Shown in pieces: positions 33,062 through 46,700 of a stretch of DNA of 64,000 nt. Each line of letters opens with the position of its first letter. The first letter of the stretch is position 1. The notes under the pieces are model-generated. The model did not search any database, had not been told where the DNA came from, and worked only from the letters and a program-made list of their open reading frames with translations. Location of the stretch: contig CM027377.1 in the NCBI GenBank assembly GCA_015680905.1, forward strand, positions 39,642,501 to 39,706,500, written 5' to 3'. Made by a program: the position numbers and the translations under genes. This DNA is from Coptis chinensis (taxonomy: Eukaryota; Streptophyta; Magnoliopsida; Ranunculales; Ranunculaceae).

Positions 33062-34330
33062 ACTTGCTACTACTATATTGAATCCAACCTCGAATTTTAC
33101 TATAGGTCCACACCACGATTTTCAAAGAGTTTAATTATGCTTGAATAGCAAATTCCAGATTTGCCAATCTTTCATTTGTCGACAAAACATGTGGTTCATT
33201 TATTTTTCATCATTGTCTTTTAATGTTCCAATAGCTATACCATAGCTAAATATGTCATCCATGACAAGTGCTTTCCTATCCCACAATTCACCTGAACGTG
33301 CATGGAATATTGAGATCGATCTCTTCATTTTCAGGTACTTGTGCCTCTCCATGGGCAACCATAGGCATTTCAGTGAATTTTGGATATTTGCACATTTTCA
33401 TTATTTGTTTATGGAGCTCCATCCATTACCTGGCTATTATTTGGACAAAATGGTTCCTCAGTTCTCCTCTCCTAGGAGCACTCTCTTTGGATCCTATAGG
33501 TCTACCACGCTTTTAACGTATAGTAGATTCATTTGCCGCCATGTTTGAATCGGACCCCGTCTAAATGGAACATCAATTATGGCTGGCACATTCATGGTTA
33601 CTTTTACCATATTATTTTTACCATATCATTAAATGCTTATGCATTTTTTTCTGCAACCACTTGTAAGTGTATCATTCTCCTTATTTCATATAGTCACATT
33701 CATTGTTTGGATCTTTAATGAGACAAAAGACGTGATCCAAGTTGCTTCACGTCGTTCCTTAGAGCAACCATTGTTTTTCTCCCCCTAATTAACGACGGGA
33801 AGATTATCTCATTAAATTGACAATCATGTAATACAGACTGTTTAAGTGAGCTTCTTGCTCCCAACGTTAGATATGATACATAATATCTTTCTCATTTATG
33901 GGTATAGTCTACCAGACATATATCCATAATATTTTTCTCCATTTATATATCCATACATTTTAACATAAAGTAAAATAAATTTATAAATATTGATACTAGC
34001 ACAAGTATATTAAGAAAAATAAAACTTGAGATTCATAATAAGAAAATTCAAAATATTAACGACAATCATGGCCTAGACTTTCCATGAAGAGAACACAATA
34101 TTAATGGTAAACATTCCATGAACTGGTAATAAAAATATAATTAACTAAATAAATCATTCCAAGGATGAAAGCTTGCTCATCAAACTTGCCCATTGCTATT
34201 TGGATTCTCATATTGAACCTCAAGGAAATCAAAACAATCCAAATGAGTACCACCATTAAAGTGGTCACTTTTCTAATTCTCTATCACATTTGTTTCCATT
34301 TTTTAGAGGCTTTATACTTTTCAACCTCTT

Positions 34331-35230
34331 CTATAAGAGCTCGATAGTATTTTGCCCAATGTCCATCATTACCACCACATCTGTAGCAAATATCACTTCT
34401 CTCCTTTTGTTTGTTAGGAGTATTTGAGTCCCCTTTATGCAGTGGAGTTGCCCACTTGTTCCAATTATCCTTTTGTTGGTCAGATCATTAATATTCCAAT
34501 GATTCTTTTTTCTATTACCGTTGCCATCTCCATAAGGATGATAATCTCGACCACCTCTCCCAGTATTTCTGCCTCTTCCACACCCTCTCCCATGTTCTCT
34601 ACCACGACTACCACTAGCTTGAAAGCTGGCATTTGCTTCTGGAATTGTCATTGACCCAGTTGGACTGGAGTTGTGGTCTTGATTAAAATGTTACTATTTT
34701 GCTCCACAACAAGGAGACATGCTATAAAATCAGAATATTTGGAGAATCATCTATCTCGATACTACTGTTGCAGGAGCACATTTGAGGCACGAAAGGTATA
34801 AAGAGTTTTCTCTAACATTTGCTCATCAGTTACCTTTTCACCATACAATTTCAACCGAGAAACTATATTAAACAAAGCAGAGTTGTATTCATAAACTGTC
34901 TTATAGTCTTGGAATCTCAGGATGAGCCATTCACTTTGAGCATTTTGGTAGTATGACCATCTTATGGTGATCATACCTATCCTTCAGGGATTTCCAAATT
35001 CCTACTAGTCTTCCTCTGTTAGGTACTCATTATTTAAGTTGTCATGAATATGATGACGTAGGAATATGAGAGCTGTGGCCTTTTCCTCTGGACTCATTTT
35101 GTTTCCTTCTTATCACCAAGTTTTTTAGATTGTAAATGGATCTTGGCATCCAACTACTGCCATGATAAATAATTGTCGTCTCTAATTAAAAGAGCTTGAA
35201 AATCAAGTTTACTAAGGTTTGACATCTTTC
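34331..35230 (-). pseudogene. Copia gag remnant
   Basis: The minus-strand frame 34974-34762 has WLILRFQDYKTVYEYNSALF and GEKVTDEQMLEKTL, the Copia gag (UBN2-type) core. Frame 34651-34331 has a Gly/Arg-rich RGREHGRGCGRGR segment and a degraded CCHC-like end. A stop and a frameshift separate the parts. Confidence 0.7.
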
Positions 35231-35913
35231 AAGTAACTGTAACAGAATAAATAAAATTTATGCATCAAATTTTCACGTTGGATCGAGATTTTGGGCCAGT
35301 ATTTTGAGTCACATGTATAACAACTGCCAAATATCACTTATCATAACAACTATTTATGTGGACTTAAAACAAATAATGTATGACAAAAACAAACTATATG
35401 TGGGGTTTGTAAACCGGTTCTGGTTAACTGATTTTGGTATGGTCTGTAGGGGTTAGACCTGACCTACTTTGAATTATAGGGATCCAGCCCCAAAAAAAAA
35501 TATAAAACCAGCCCAAAGAAACAAGAGACTTTTACTCTGGCCTAAGCCCAAGAATCTAAATAGATCTAGTGAATCTAAAATAAGACCGGGAGCACCGGAT
35601 CAACCTCTCAGTTGTCTCCCTCCCCAGCGAATCTGCTTCCACCACTAGCCACCACGAGTTCCACCTCCCAACCACTTTAATTAATGCAAAAACTCTAATT
35701 CATAAATATACTAATTATATTCAGCAGAACGACAACATAGAATAATCCAACATAGCATATATATTCACGACAGGCTATAAATATCATGTTTCATCACTCG
35801 TCACGTTGAAATTTACACGTATACAAAATATCTACTTAGTTAATCACATACCATTAATCGTTAGTAAATCACATACCTTTAATCCAAAGCTAGAGACTAT
35901 CGTGCTGATAACG

Positions 35914-36235
35914 TGTCAAAATTAAATAGACTTAAATGAGAACATCACACTAACTAATTAAGTAGATTGAATCATGGAGAGGATGAGAAAGAGATAAATC
36001 TTATTGATTAAAAATGTTACTAAATGGGAGGAGGTTACCTTTATATATAACTAGGTAACCTCATTTCCAGGATAAATGATTACCAAGATAAACACCAAGA
36101 TACAAGGATTACCAAGATAAAAGATTACCATAATAAACATCAAGATACAAGATTTACGATGATAAACACATATGAGGAGGTGTCCCATATGGGCTCAATG
36201 GTGGGCATCCATATAGGCCCACGGATTTCATAACA
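35914..36235 (-). repeat. Copia 5' LTR
   Basis: 322 bp, TGTCAAAATT...CATAACA on the + strand. ACGTTATCAGCACGATAG lies just outside it on the minus strand, where the primer-binding site is expected. It contains three to four imperfect GATTACCAAGATAAA-type repeats. Confidence 0.8.
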
Positions 36236-36480
36236 TTCTTCATGTTTGTGTTGATTATTGTTGGTAGGTCGACCCTAAAAAGTTTGTTAGGGTTGTTGTG
36301 TTGTTGTTTGTTTGTTTGTTTGTTTGTTTTTTTTTTTTTGTTAGAATTATGCATGCACATAATTAAATGGGCTAAAAATTAAACAAGTCCTAATAAGAAA
36401 ATTCTAAACAAATTCTTAACAAGAAATTGGCCCTAACACCCAATTTTGGAGAAAATGAAGTCTAGAGGACACAGTTTTTG

Positions 36481-37364
36481 GTGAGTAACTCACAAAGACA
36501 AATTCTAGCAATTAGTAACTCACGAACCCACGATTTCAAATTTAGTAACCCTCAAGGACAAAATAAGTTGGCCCGACCATTTTATTTTTTTTAAATGCTA
36601 GATATACCCTTTTGTGAAAATAACCCTCAAGGACAAATGACCCGGATTTAAAATAAATATTTTCTAATTTTACCCTTTTTGTCATTTTACTATTAACAAT
36701 GAGTGTTCATACCTTTTGCTGGTGTATGAACAATGATTGCTCATATCCAAATAGGTGAATGTACCTTATACAATATATTGATGTATGAATATTAAATGTT
36801 CGTACCAAAAGGACTATGGACATTCAATGTTTATACCCAAAGATTATGAACATTGAATGTTCATACCCAAAGGACCAAGGACTATAAACGGACTATGAAC
36901 ATGGAATGTTCATACCCAACGGACTATGAACATGGAATGTTCATACTCAATCAATGTTTATACCCAATCAATATTCATACCCAAGGACTGTGAACATTGA
37001 ATGTTCATACCCAAAGGACTGTGAACATTAAATTAAATGTTCACTATGAACATTTAATGTTCATACCCAAAAGACTATGAACATTGAATGTTCATACCTA
37101 ATCAATATTCATACCCAATGACTGTGAACATTGAATGTTTATATATGAACATTCAATGTTCATACTAAATACACCAGGTCATTTCGTCTGGGTTGGGCCG
37201 TTAATTATTTTGCGTCAGGGGTATACTTGACATTTCATCTACTCGATCCAGTTTTTATTTCGCGTCAAGTGTATAACCTTTCATTTACCCGGTCCTTGAG
37301 AGTTACAAAAAAAAAATGTGTCATTGAGAGTTACTTTTTAGCATTTTTGTCCTTGAGAGTTACT
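36481..37364. mobile_element. Foldback element enclosing a palindromic minisatellite
   Basis: The left arm contains repeated AGTAACTCAC, GTAACCCTCAAGGACAAA and AATAACCCTCAAGGACAAA. The right arm contains the reverse complements GTCCTTGAGAGTTAC (twice) and GTCATTGAGAGTTAC. Outer ends are GTGAGTAACTC (36481) and GAGTTACTCCC (about 37364). No matching target duplication was found. It is non-coding. Confidence 0.6.
36697..37165. repeat. Minisatellite of about 31 bp with palindromic core
   Basis: Roughly a dozen units each carry ATGAACATTGAATGTTCAT or a close variant, followed by ACCCAAAGGACT. The core is a 19-bp palindrome around a single central base, so single strands can form a series of hairpins. 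Units vary by substitution and some are shortened. Confidence 0.8.
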
Positions 37365-37663
37365 CCCTGAATTCTTAAAAATCTAAATGAGCACAAATAC
37401 ATTTTTTCATCCGGATGAGGGAAATGAGGTCTTGACCCAAGGGAGCCAAAATGCACTTTGTCGGTCTATCCTCCAAAACGCAAACACACCTTTTTTTTTT
37501 TTTTTTTTTTTTTTTTCCACTAAACACAAAACCACCCTCGATCTCTCTCCAAACACCACCATTCGGTGTATTTACAATCTAAACAACAATTGAACAGACC
37601 AATCCAAAATTGATGCATTTTTTTTTCACACATAAAATGGAAATGTAAAATCATACTTATTTT

Positions 37664-37735
37664 GGGCCCAAAGTCCAGTCCAATCTACACTGAAGGCCCA
37701 TCAACTCCACACTCTATTTGGGCCCATATATAACA
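37664..37735 (+). promoter_or_regulatory. ALG12 proximal promoter with TGGGCC (site II-like) boxes
   Basis: Three GGGCCCA/AGGCCCA boxes at about 37664-37670, 37694-37700 and 37719-37726 are followed by TATATAA (about 37727-37733) and a CTCTCTCTCCTCT pyrimidine leader just ahead of the ATG. TGGGCC/GGCCCA boxes bind TCP factors in housekeeping plant promoters. Their use here is inferred from position. Confidence 0.5.
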
Positions 37736-37760
37736 ACTCTCTCTCCTCTGCAACAAAAAA

Positions 37761-40700
37761 ATGGCGACAAAGAAAGAAGAAAAACAAGCCATGAACAAAA
37801 AACGAAGTCCATCAAATTTTCTCCAACTTTACGGTAAATTTATCTTTTGCATTAAAAATAATTTATTTTTCTATTTATACAACTGTCTCAATAGCTTTTT
37901 CATGTTCTCTTTTAACAGGTTGGGATTTACTATTAGGATTCATTGCTACTTTTTACGTCTTCTTGGTCCCTTACACAAAAGTTGAAGAAAGCTTCAATGT
38001 TCAGGTACTCCACTGTAACCACTGGAGAAAAATGAATTGAATAAGTTATGGTTAGGAGTTAAGTGTGTAAAATAGTTGCATAGAGAGAACCACAGTAATT
38101 TGAAGACATTGTCTTTTTTTGTATTGGGCATTTGATGAACAGACTAAAAACTGAGAGCAAGTGTCAAGGTGCCCCAGCAGCCAGGGTGGCAGATGCAACA
38201 ATTTTTAGTGTAAATAGTAGCAGGTCACTGTCAAAAGTGTTCCTAAGGTGGTGCCAACATGGTCTAATGCGTTAGTTCAGAAACCTAAAGCCATGGTCCC
38301 GCCCTGCTCCTGACAGTATAGCTACCATGAGGTCCAATATATGGATGGAGTGGTGAATGAGCATATTGTGACAGCTAATTTATTAAGCTGGGGTCTGTCA
38401 TCTTAGTCGCTCTTCAGGCAATGGTTGGGAGCTGGACAAAATCACTCATCTTATAGTGGCACTTCTGTGGGTACACTATTTTACACGTGCTCAAGTGGAC
38501 ACATGTTTGGTGTTTTGATGATTTATGCATAAGACTGTGTGGTTTTGTACCATGAGGAGCACCAGGTCATTGGTTGATTCACGGTCACTGCAACTTATAA
38601 CATAACACATATGAGTGAAGGAACAGCGAGTGTAAGCTCTTAGGAAGCGGACCTCTAAACCTTGCTAGGATCCAATGCTACTTCTGATCCGGAACCTGGT
38701 CTAGTTTAATTTCTTGGTTCCGGAAAGCGCTCGCCAGCTCAAAGCCATCATTTGATTTATAGACGGACCAAAGTTAAAAGGGGTTCCAACAGGGTCTATC
38801 AGGGAATTACGTCTTAATTAGCTTCTGGCTAGTGAATCAATTTTAGATGTAATTTCCAACTTTAGGTTACATCAGTAAATTTAGTATCACTTATATTAAG
38901 AGAACTTTTAATTTTGTTTTCCCTTCAGTTTAATATTTTACTCTGTTCGTACTTCTTTGTTCATTATTTTGTTCATTGTAGCTGAAATCATTTGTCCTTG
39001 ATATATTTTTATTTCTGTTGACCTAGGCTATTCATGATATAATATATCATCGGCATCACTTAGCTGAGGTAACAAACAGATTTACTTCAATGTCTTAAAG
39101 TACTTTTATATAGTGATATCAGCACTAAAACTTGGTAATATATCTGATGTTTGATATTGTCTCTTGTGCTACAGTATGACCATTTGGAGTTCCCTGGAGT
39201 TGTTCCTCGTACCTTTATAGGTAAGCTAAATGTGCTTTTAGATATTATATTGACATATATTATATGTTTGGAAATACTTTTTTGACTTCATTTTGTTTGA
39301 CATTGATTTTAGATTAGGTCAAACTTTTATGTTAAATGATAATTGAATGTTTTTAATTTGATCAAAGGTTTGTTGTCTTAAAAAGCGATCATTCTGCGGA
39401 ATTTAGGGGTTATGGTTTGTAAATTAGGGAAGGAAACAGTGGGGATATTGGGGCTGTTCCCATTTACTTATATATTGTTATGCATTAGACACCCGATATG
39501 GTATTATAAATGTCAATTGTCAACACGCCCCTTAACGCATATCTTGAGCCTAACACGTGGACACTGTTTAAATGGGTGGCGGGGAGTATATATGCCCTTT
39601 GGGCCGGAGAAATAGTTGCTCTGTTCCCATCTTAAACTTTAGGAGAATCCACTCAAAACCAATTGGCCAATGAGTGGAGTGGCCCCAGTAACTATATACT
39701 TCTGTGCAAGGCTTTAATTATCCCATGTGGGAGAATACTGATATTTGAACATTCCCAAAACACATTAGTGAGTTTTGAACCTGTTGCTTTCTGCTTGTGT
39801 GGAGGGGTGCACATCCATGGAGCCACTGGCTCATGTGGTACAAGATTCTGATTCTCATCTCTTTGTATCGCTGTGTTTCAGTCATTTTTGTTAAACGTTT
39901 TTAGCATCTGTGAGGTTCAAAATGTAGTTAGTTAGTAACTAGGAAAAAGACTAAGGTAGACGACTATATATGTTAAATTTCTTTTCCAATCGGAGTAGTT
40001 TTATAATTAGAGACAGTTGCCAGTAAAATCTGATAAGGGGGATGACTTGATTTCATGCAATGGGAAGTTAGTCATTCAGATAGAGCCGAAATAAAATTAA
40101 CAATGATATCCTGTATACACTTTTATGAAGGAAATAGGATTTTAGGTTGATAATTGAAAGGAACTGCGCTGTATCCTTTTGTTGGTTTTTGTCATCTTTT
40201 AGCGGATGCAAGTCGTTTTAAGGCTTTATCTTTCCATATTCGGTAGTGTAGTTCTGTGATGCTCGATTGGGCCACTAGTAGAATATAAGTTCCTGAAATT
40301 TGCTGTTGCAAGATGTGAAGTCCTAGATGGTCCTTTGATCATTTGTTCCTTCTATGCTTCCTTCATGAAACATATAATGGTGGACTCTGTGTTGTCAAAA
40401 GCAGCACCCAAGATGGAAACTTAGAGAAAATATTTGCTGGTTGCAAAACCTAGATCCTCACAACTTGTCTTGTGCCTGACTACGTAGTCTAATAGTGGTT
40501 GGCCTGTTCTGAGAATTTCAGTTCTGAAGTGTCAAGACTTAGGTAGAACAGAATTTTTTTCCTGGGGTTTGCACTCTGCCTTTTTGGGATTAGCCTTGAT
40601 CCCCTTAGTCACAATTACTGCTTGCTGCTTATTTGGTTTATTTTATGATGAGACAGAACAATGAACATTCAGGCATCTGTTGTGCAATTGGTACACTTTA

Positions 40701-43700
40701 ATTTATGTTTTTCTTTGCCAAGCATCTATGAAAAGTTATAAGTATCCATTTGCACACTCCATATCTGGTCTATTGAACACGATTTGTTGATATGATATGA
40801 CTCAAAATTCACTAAAATGAAAACAATCTAGTAGTTGAGAACTATGGTGGTGATCTTAGTAGAACATACTAAGACTATCATGTTCGAGTGGTTTGTTCGG
40901 TTCATTTCCAAGGACAATTTGGTTCTAGATCTCTGTTTTAATGAGTTGGCCATTATCTTGGACGGCTTGCAAGTTTTTGATGAGGTGGCCATTAGGCATT
41001 GTGATTATGTGCATTTTTCTGTTCATAGTACTCTTTTAACTTCATGTACTATGTTGTCTACGTTAACGTAAGTTTTTGATATTTCCCTCTGTGTAATGTA
41101 ATTTATGGTTACTTGCAAGGGGGGGGGGGGGGGGTGGTGAATTGGATAACTCATTTTGCTGTTAATGTGCAATCCCCAGAACCTAAAATAAGGCACTAAA
41201 GTAAGAAAAAGGATGATCTGGAGTAGATCAGTAAGAGTGTAAGACTGTCTTTGCAGTGAATCAGGCCATTTTGACAGTCCTGAAGTTATGTATAAATGAG
41301 TTGGAGTTGAAAAGATCCACCTGGTCAAATTTTCTGTTGTTTTTGTATTGATCAAATTGCTGAAACTCATTCTATTGGGAATTTTCTTAATGCGATCTGC
41401 ATGTGTTCCCCAGGAAAGAATAAGGGTTACTGAAGGATAAAATTGAATTCTACCTTACTATTTTCAGAAGATATGTTTTTTATTATTATTTTCGTTTTTT
41501 TATTTTTTATAAGTAAAAATTTATAATTTGATAAACAGCGCCGGTAATCGGTATAACGTCAATACCTAGCCCAAGTAACCAAGGTTACTAGGAGTTGGCC
41601 CATACCCAGCAACAAAAGACCAAAATAAAAGCCACAGAAACAAGAAAATAGAAACATCCCAGAAACCCGAGGATCTGAACCTAAAGCTGACCAGCCTACC
41701 CACAGGACAAATGCCTCCTTATATTTCTTCCCATTCCACTCCCGCCTTCTCTGAGCCACTTAGGTCTACATGGTCATCTTCACTGTCACTGATGTTGAAA
41801 TCTTCTGAATTATAGAATTGTTACAAGAGTAATTACATTATTACATGAATATTTGTTTACCTGTTAATTCTGTTGTATCTGTACTAATTTTGATAGTCTT
41901 ATCACAAAAATAGATGAATTTAATTATTGTGTCGTTACATGTTTTGATAACTCTAAATGTTAGTTTGCTTCTAGTTTTATTTTTCGCTTCTTTTTTGACT
42001 TGGTTGGTTGTTTTTGAATTTATATCTCATTTTTCATATTTTACTCTATTTATAATACTTTACCAAGTTGATGTCCTGATGCTAATATCATGGGTTCTAG
42101 GTGCCTTGCTTATATCAATTTTGGCGTCTCCAGTCATGTTAACAATGTATTTGTTGAATCTTCCAAAGCTTTATAGTCTCTTTGCAGGTCAGTTTTTCTG
42201 TCATTTATTTATTTATAATTTTTTTTGATGCTGTTTTACTTCATGAATGTGATTCAGTCAAACACTATTGCTTTATACTTCATTCTAAAGAACACGCTGT
42301 TGAGATTAATCCCACATTGGGAGTCTAAAGTCTAGCCAATCAATATATAAATTGTGGAACCGCTTCACTCATCACCAATTGGTTTTGAGTTGGATGCCCA
42401 AGTTTAATATGGTATCAGAGTGGGCTATTTTTGTTTGGCCTAAAGGGCCCGCTTGTACTCCACGTAATCCCACCAATCAAGATCCACGTGTTAGGCTTAA
42501 GTCAAGCTACACGCGAGGCAGTGTGTTGAGATTAATCCCACATTGGGAGTCTATGGCCTAGCAAATCAATATATAAATCCTAGGACTGCTTCACTCATCA
42601 TCAATTGGTTCTGAGTTGGATGCCCAAGTTTAATACACACTATTGCTTGGTGCTTCATTCTAAAGTTTCTTCATCTACTGTTATTTGTATTTTGATTTTG
42701 CTAGCAACTGATTGCTATTTTGATGTAATTTAGGGTTCATGATTATTAATTAGGCGACTCTCTTTTTAGGTTATTTCTATATACAAGTTTAGGTATTGTT
42801 TTTAATTTCCTTTTCCATAAGCTTCTAAATTGTTAGCCTTCTAAGGTTATAAATAATTGTGTAGGCCTTTGGCCATCATTGTTTTTTGACATTGAATTGA
42901 ATTGATTTTAGTTGAGAACTTGTGGAATTCATTTTATAGCAATTGCGATTGCATCATTTTGAAGGTGGCATGATGCAGACGCGTATGTGCAAAGACATAC
43001 TAATTTGAAAAACTATGTTAATTTTTCGGTTGGACAACCTTGTTTCTTGTGAAGAACAGAATAAGACACAAAGAATTCACACAATTTTATTAGCCAAAAC
43101 CCAAATTTATTATTATTATTATTTTTTATTTTTTTTTCCGGTGAAAATTCACTCTATATTATCATTGCAATAAGATAACGATTACATTGTTTACAAGGTT
43201 TTAAGGAAAAAATAGCAAGTAGCTAGAAAAAGTAGCAAGATGCTACTTGCCCCACTCAAGCTCCCCAAATTCCACTCATTAAGTCTTCAAGTCTTACTCC
43301 CTTCAATGGTGGATTAGCTCATGCCCTATGAAAGGCATCCTCCTTGACTCCCCCCTCCAACTTATGCATCTTGTTTTCCTTTTGCTCAAAGACCTTTAAG
43401 TTTCTTTCCTTCCATATTTTCCATACAATGACACTAGGAAGATGATCGGCTAACCATTTGGCTTTGGTGGAGAGTGGAGCTATAACAGTATCCTTCCCCA
43501 TACCCTCCTTAATATGGGATGGATCCAAGCAATGTTGGATGCAAATCGTAATTAACTTTACCTTATATATAGACTCAAATCCTAAAGTTTCCTCTATATA
43601 GAAATAACAATTGTAAATAGGGTTGAATTCTAAAGTTTAGGATGCATCTGGTCCAGTGGCCTACTGGTTAAGATTTGGGTAGCTAGGCCCAAGGTCTTGG

Positions 43701-46700
43701 GTCTGATTCCCACCTTCACCGGGGATAGAGAAAACTAAAGGGATCAGGGAATAAAAAGTTTTAACTATTAAAAAAAATGAAAAATGAAAAAAAAAAGACT
43801 TAACTAAATAGAAACTTTTGGTATTACATACAACATAGATACAACTAGTTCTCTATAACTTCTCAAATTCTTTCAAACGTGTAAGGTAGGGTAGACAAGA
43901 ATGAGAATGCCCAGTTACCCACATTCCATATTCTTGAAGGACTTAAGTAGGAAGAATGAATTGTAATGAAATGCTTAAAGACAGTCTAGGTGTGTCCATG
44001 GTAGCCATTTTTCATTTGATATGTTGCATCATGTCCAATCTTTTAGCGGAAATACCTTTGATATCTTGTGTCCATCATCTCTTCTAAGTTCTGTTGAAAC
44101 CGCTGGATCCTTCTCTCCTTGTGGCTATCCACCTGCGGCTATGGGTACATACACCTCTTCAGATCATATTATCCTTTTTATGCATATTTTTTTATTTTCT
44201 TCTTTTAAGCTAGCAGTATATGATCATAAACAAATAGCTGAGTCGATTGAACTTTACGCTGGCCTAAATCGCTTATAATCCATCCAAAACTCCGGGTTTT
44301 AAGTGACCATAGATATCTACTTCGCACTGGGCCTTTTCAAGAACAACATACACCTCGATGAGGGTTGTTAAGTGGTGACAGTTGTCGCTAGGAGTACATC
44401 ATCATGGGGTTTAATGAGATCTGAAGATTTCTTCAGAAGGTTGACAGAAGGACCCATTTAACTTACTCATAACATGAGAGATTCTTTAAGTGTATAGACA
44501 TGTACATCATTAGGTAAGAGGTGCCATCATTTGCCCACTCTTAGACTCTACTAGATCGAGCTTGAACTATACCTTCGGGATTTATCAAAATTTCAATGTT
44601 ATTTAAAAGTTAAAACAGTATCATACTTATCCAAATATTTCACTTTTACATTCTTGATGTCATGTTACATTTGAACTTTTGAAGTATGATTTGTAGTGTC
44701 TCCTTTTACTTATGTTCCTTGAAATGCATTTATATGTTGTTATGTGACATGTGATTGAATTAATAGTTTGGCACAATTCAACTAGCTGTTCTCTTTCACA
44801 TGTTACTTATTGTTTACAGCATATGTATGGGGTCCTTATTTTATTATTGCCTCCAACAGATATCGTCATCTGTGACATATGTTCAATTAAAATAACTAAA
44901 TATTATACACAGACACACACAAGCACACGTACACATAAATAAAGTTAGTAACTTGGTTCATTTGTTTTTCTTTTTTCTAGTTCGTTTTGCGCTAGGTTTC
45001 ATCATATTATCAACATTACGGTTTTTCCGCATCCAGGTGAGATTTTACACTCTGTTATTCATTTGTTAATGTATAAAGAATAAGCTGGGAAGTAGTAAAT
45101 GTGTCGTGATTATTCATATACACCCAGATGCTTACATCAATATAGGTTGTACTTATTGTAAAATATCTCAGGAAAGAGAATGGAAGAGAACCTTATGCTT
45201 AAAGTCCTAGTGTTGGCTGATACCTTGTTCAGATAAATACTGAGTTACTGACAACTAAACCACAACACACACCCAAAATACTCCAAAAGAACCTTAAATC
45301 CCTCACCATATTTTGTAGCACTCTCTCATTAGAGTCTCAATCTATATTTGCTTCACTATTAAGACGTTCAATGCAACTCAAGCTGCATGTATTCTTTTAA
45401 CGAAGTCGATTTTACGAGAGTATGTCGTAAAATAGTACAACCCAAATACTTGAACACATTGGTGAGCAGCCTTGCAGATTGAACCACAACAATTGCAAGA
45501 TGCCAGATATAAAAGTTAGTCTCAACGAAATAAGTTGTGCTAATAAAAGATTAGAATCTCCGAAAAGAATATGGCAGATAGTAAAAGAAGAAGTGCCAAC
45601 TAATGTCTAAATGTCACTATTTTTTGAAATTAAAACTGGACTGAACCTTCTGATGAGGATGGTATCAACCTAAATATATTTTTACATTTTGTTACACTAT
45701 AAAAGGGCAGCGGTATTTACATCCCACTTAATGGGATTGAATACCTTTCAAAGATTCCCTGGTAATGGCACCCCCCTCCATTAACCAATAGTTCAGCAAT
45801 ACACCCCTTCATTTATAGATACACAAGCACCCCATTTTAAAGTGTCTCGTGGTAGATGACTACCGCGAATACTTAAATTTCACGGTAGGGGTTGGCCGTA
45901 AGGTTTTAGTTCCAGCGGGATATGGCTACTGCGGGTAGGTAAAACAATTGAAAAAAAATTCAAATTTTCTCGCGGCAGAGAGTTACTAATGTAGATTGAA
46001 GTGGCGGAAGCAACACTTAATCAAAATCTACACTTTGTAAAACCCTAAAAGTTTAACCTTTATTGATAATCACTCAATAATTCATAATACACATAAACAC
46101 AATTAAACCAACTCCCTGAAACCCTAAGCATACACCCTTATTTATACTAACTGACAACAAAGCAAACCAATGAAAATATGCCACATGACAAATAACTAAA
46201 TAAAATAAACCAACTAAAAGGGGCCCGCCTAATGCAACCCATGGGCTTGACTTGAACTCTATGTCTACATCATTCTCCCCAACTGAAAAAGATTCGTCAT
46301 CGAATTTCTAATCAACAAAAACTTCAGGTAAAGAGAACCACATCCACAAGCTTTAGGAAATCGGCCAATACCCCCGCTGAAAGGAATCCGACCATGAATA
46401 TTTCCTTTGTAGCAGCTTCCATGGCTTAAAATCAGTAACCCACAACATGCTCTTGCACACAGATTATGAAAACAATAACCAGAAGATGCACCAAAAATTT
46501 TCGGTACCAATGGCTCGTCTTAAAAGCTTGTAACTTCACCAACATATGTGATTTTCTTTAAGGATATCCAAGCCTACAATTGTGCTTTTTTGAAAAAAAA
46601 TCAATTCGTTTGTTAAAGTGATTCACAAAATTTTTCCAAATCGGATCTTCGTACTTATCAAAAAGAGACTCATCTTCATACTTATCAAAGATTGGTGAAG

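Larger units (their letters stand above)
31444..36235 (-). mobile_element. Ty1/Copia LTR retrotransposon, gutted
   Basis: The left LTR (31444-32180) and right LTR (35914-36235) flank about 3.7 kb. The element reads on the minus strand. It is bordered by TTCTTC on both sides (31438-31443 and 36236-36241), consistent with a 5-6 bp duplication. A polypurine tract precedes the 3' LTR. Only gag and the RNase H end of pol are recognisable; protease, integrase and most of RT have gone. It lies between the two host genes. Confidence 0.85.

Noticed and set aside
33252-33718. Plus-strand frames of 60-98 codons inside the Copia element
   Set aside because: Antisense to decayed pol; no motif and no start context.
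42352-42561. 69-codon plus frame in ALG12 intron 5
   Set aside because: It spans the TRIM LTR and primer site, which are non-coding.
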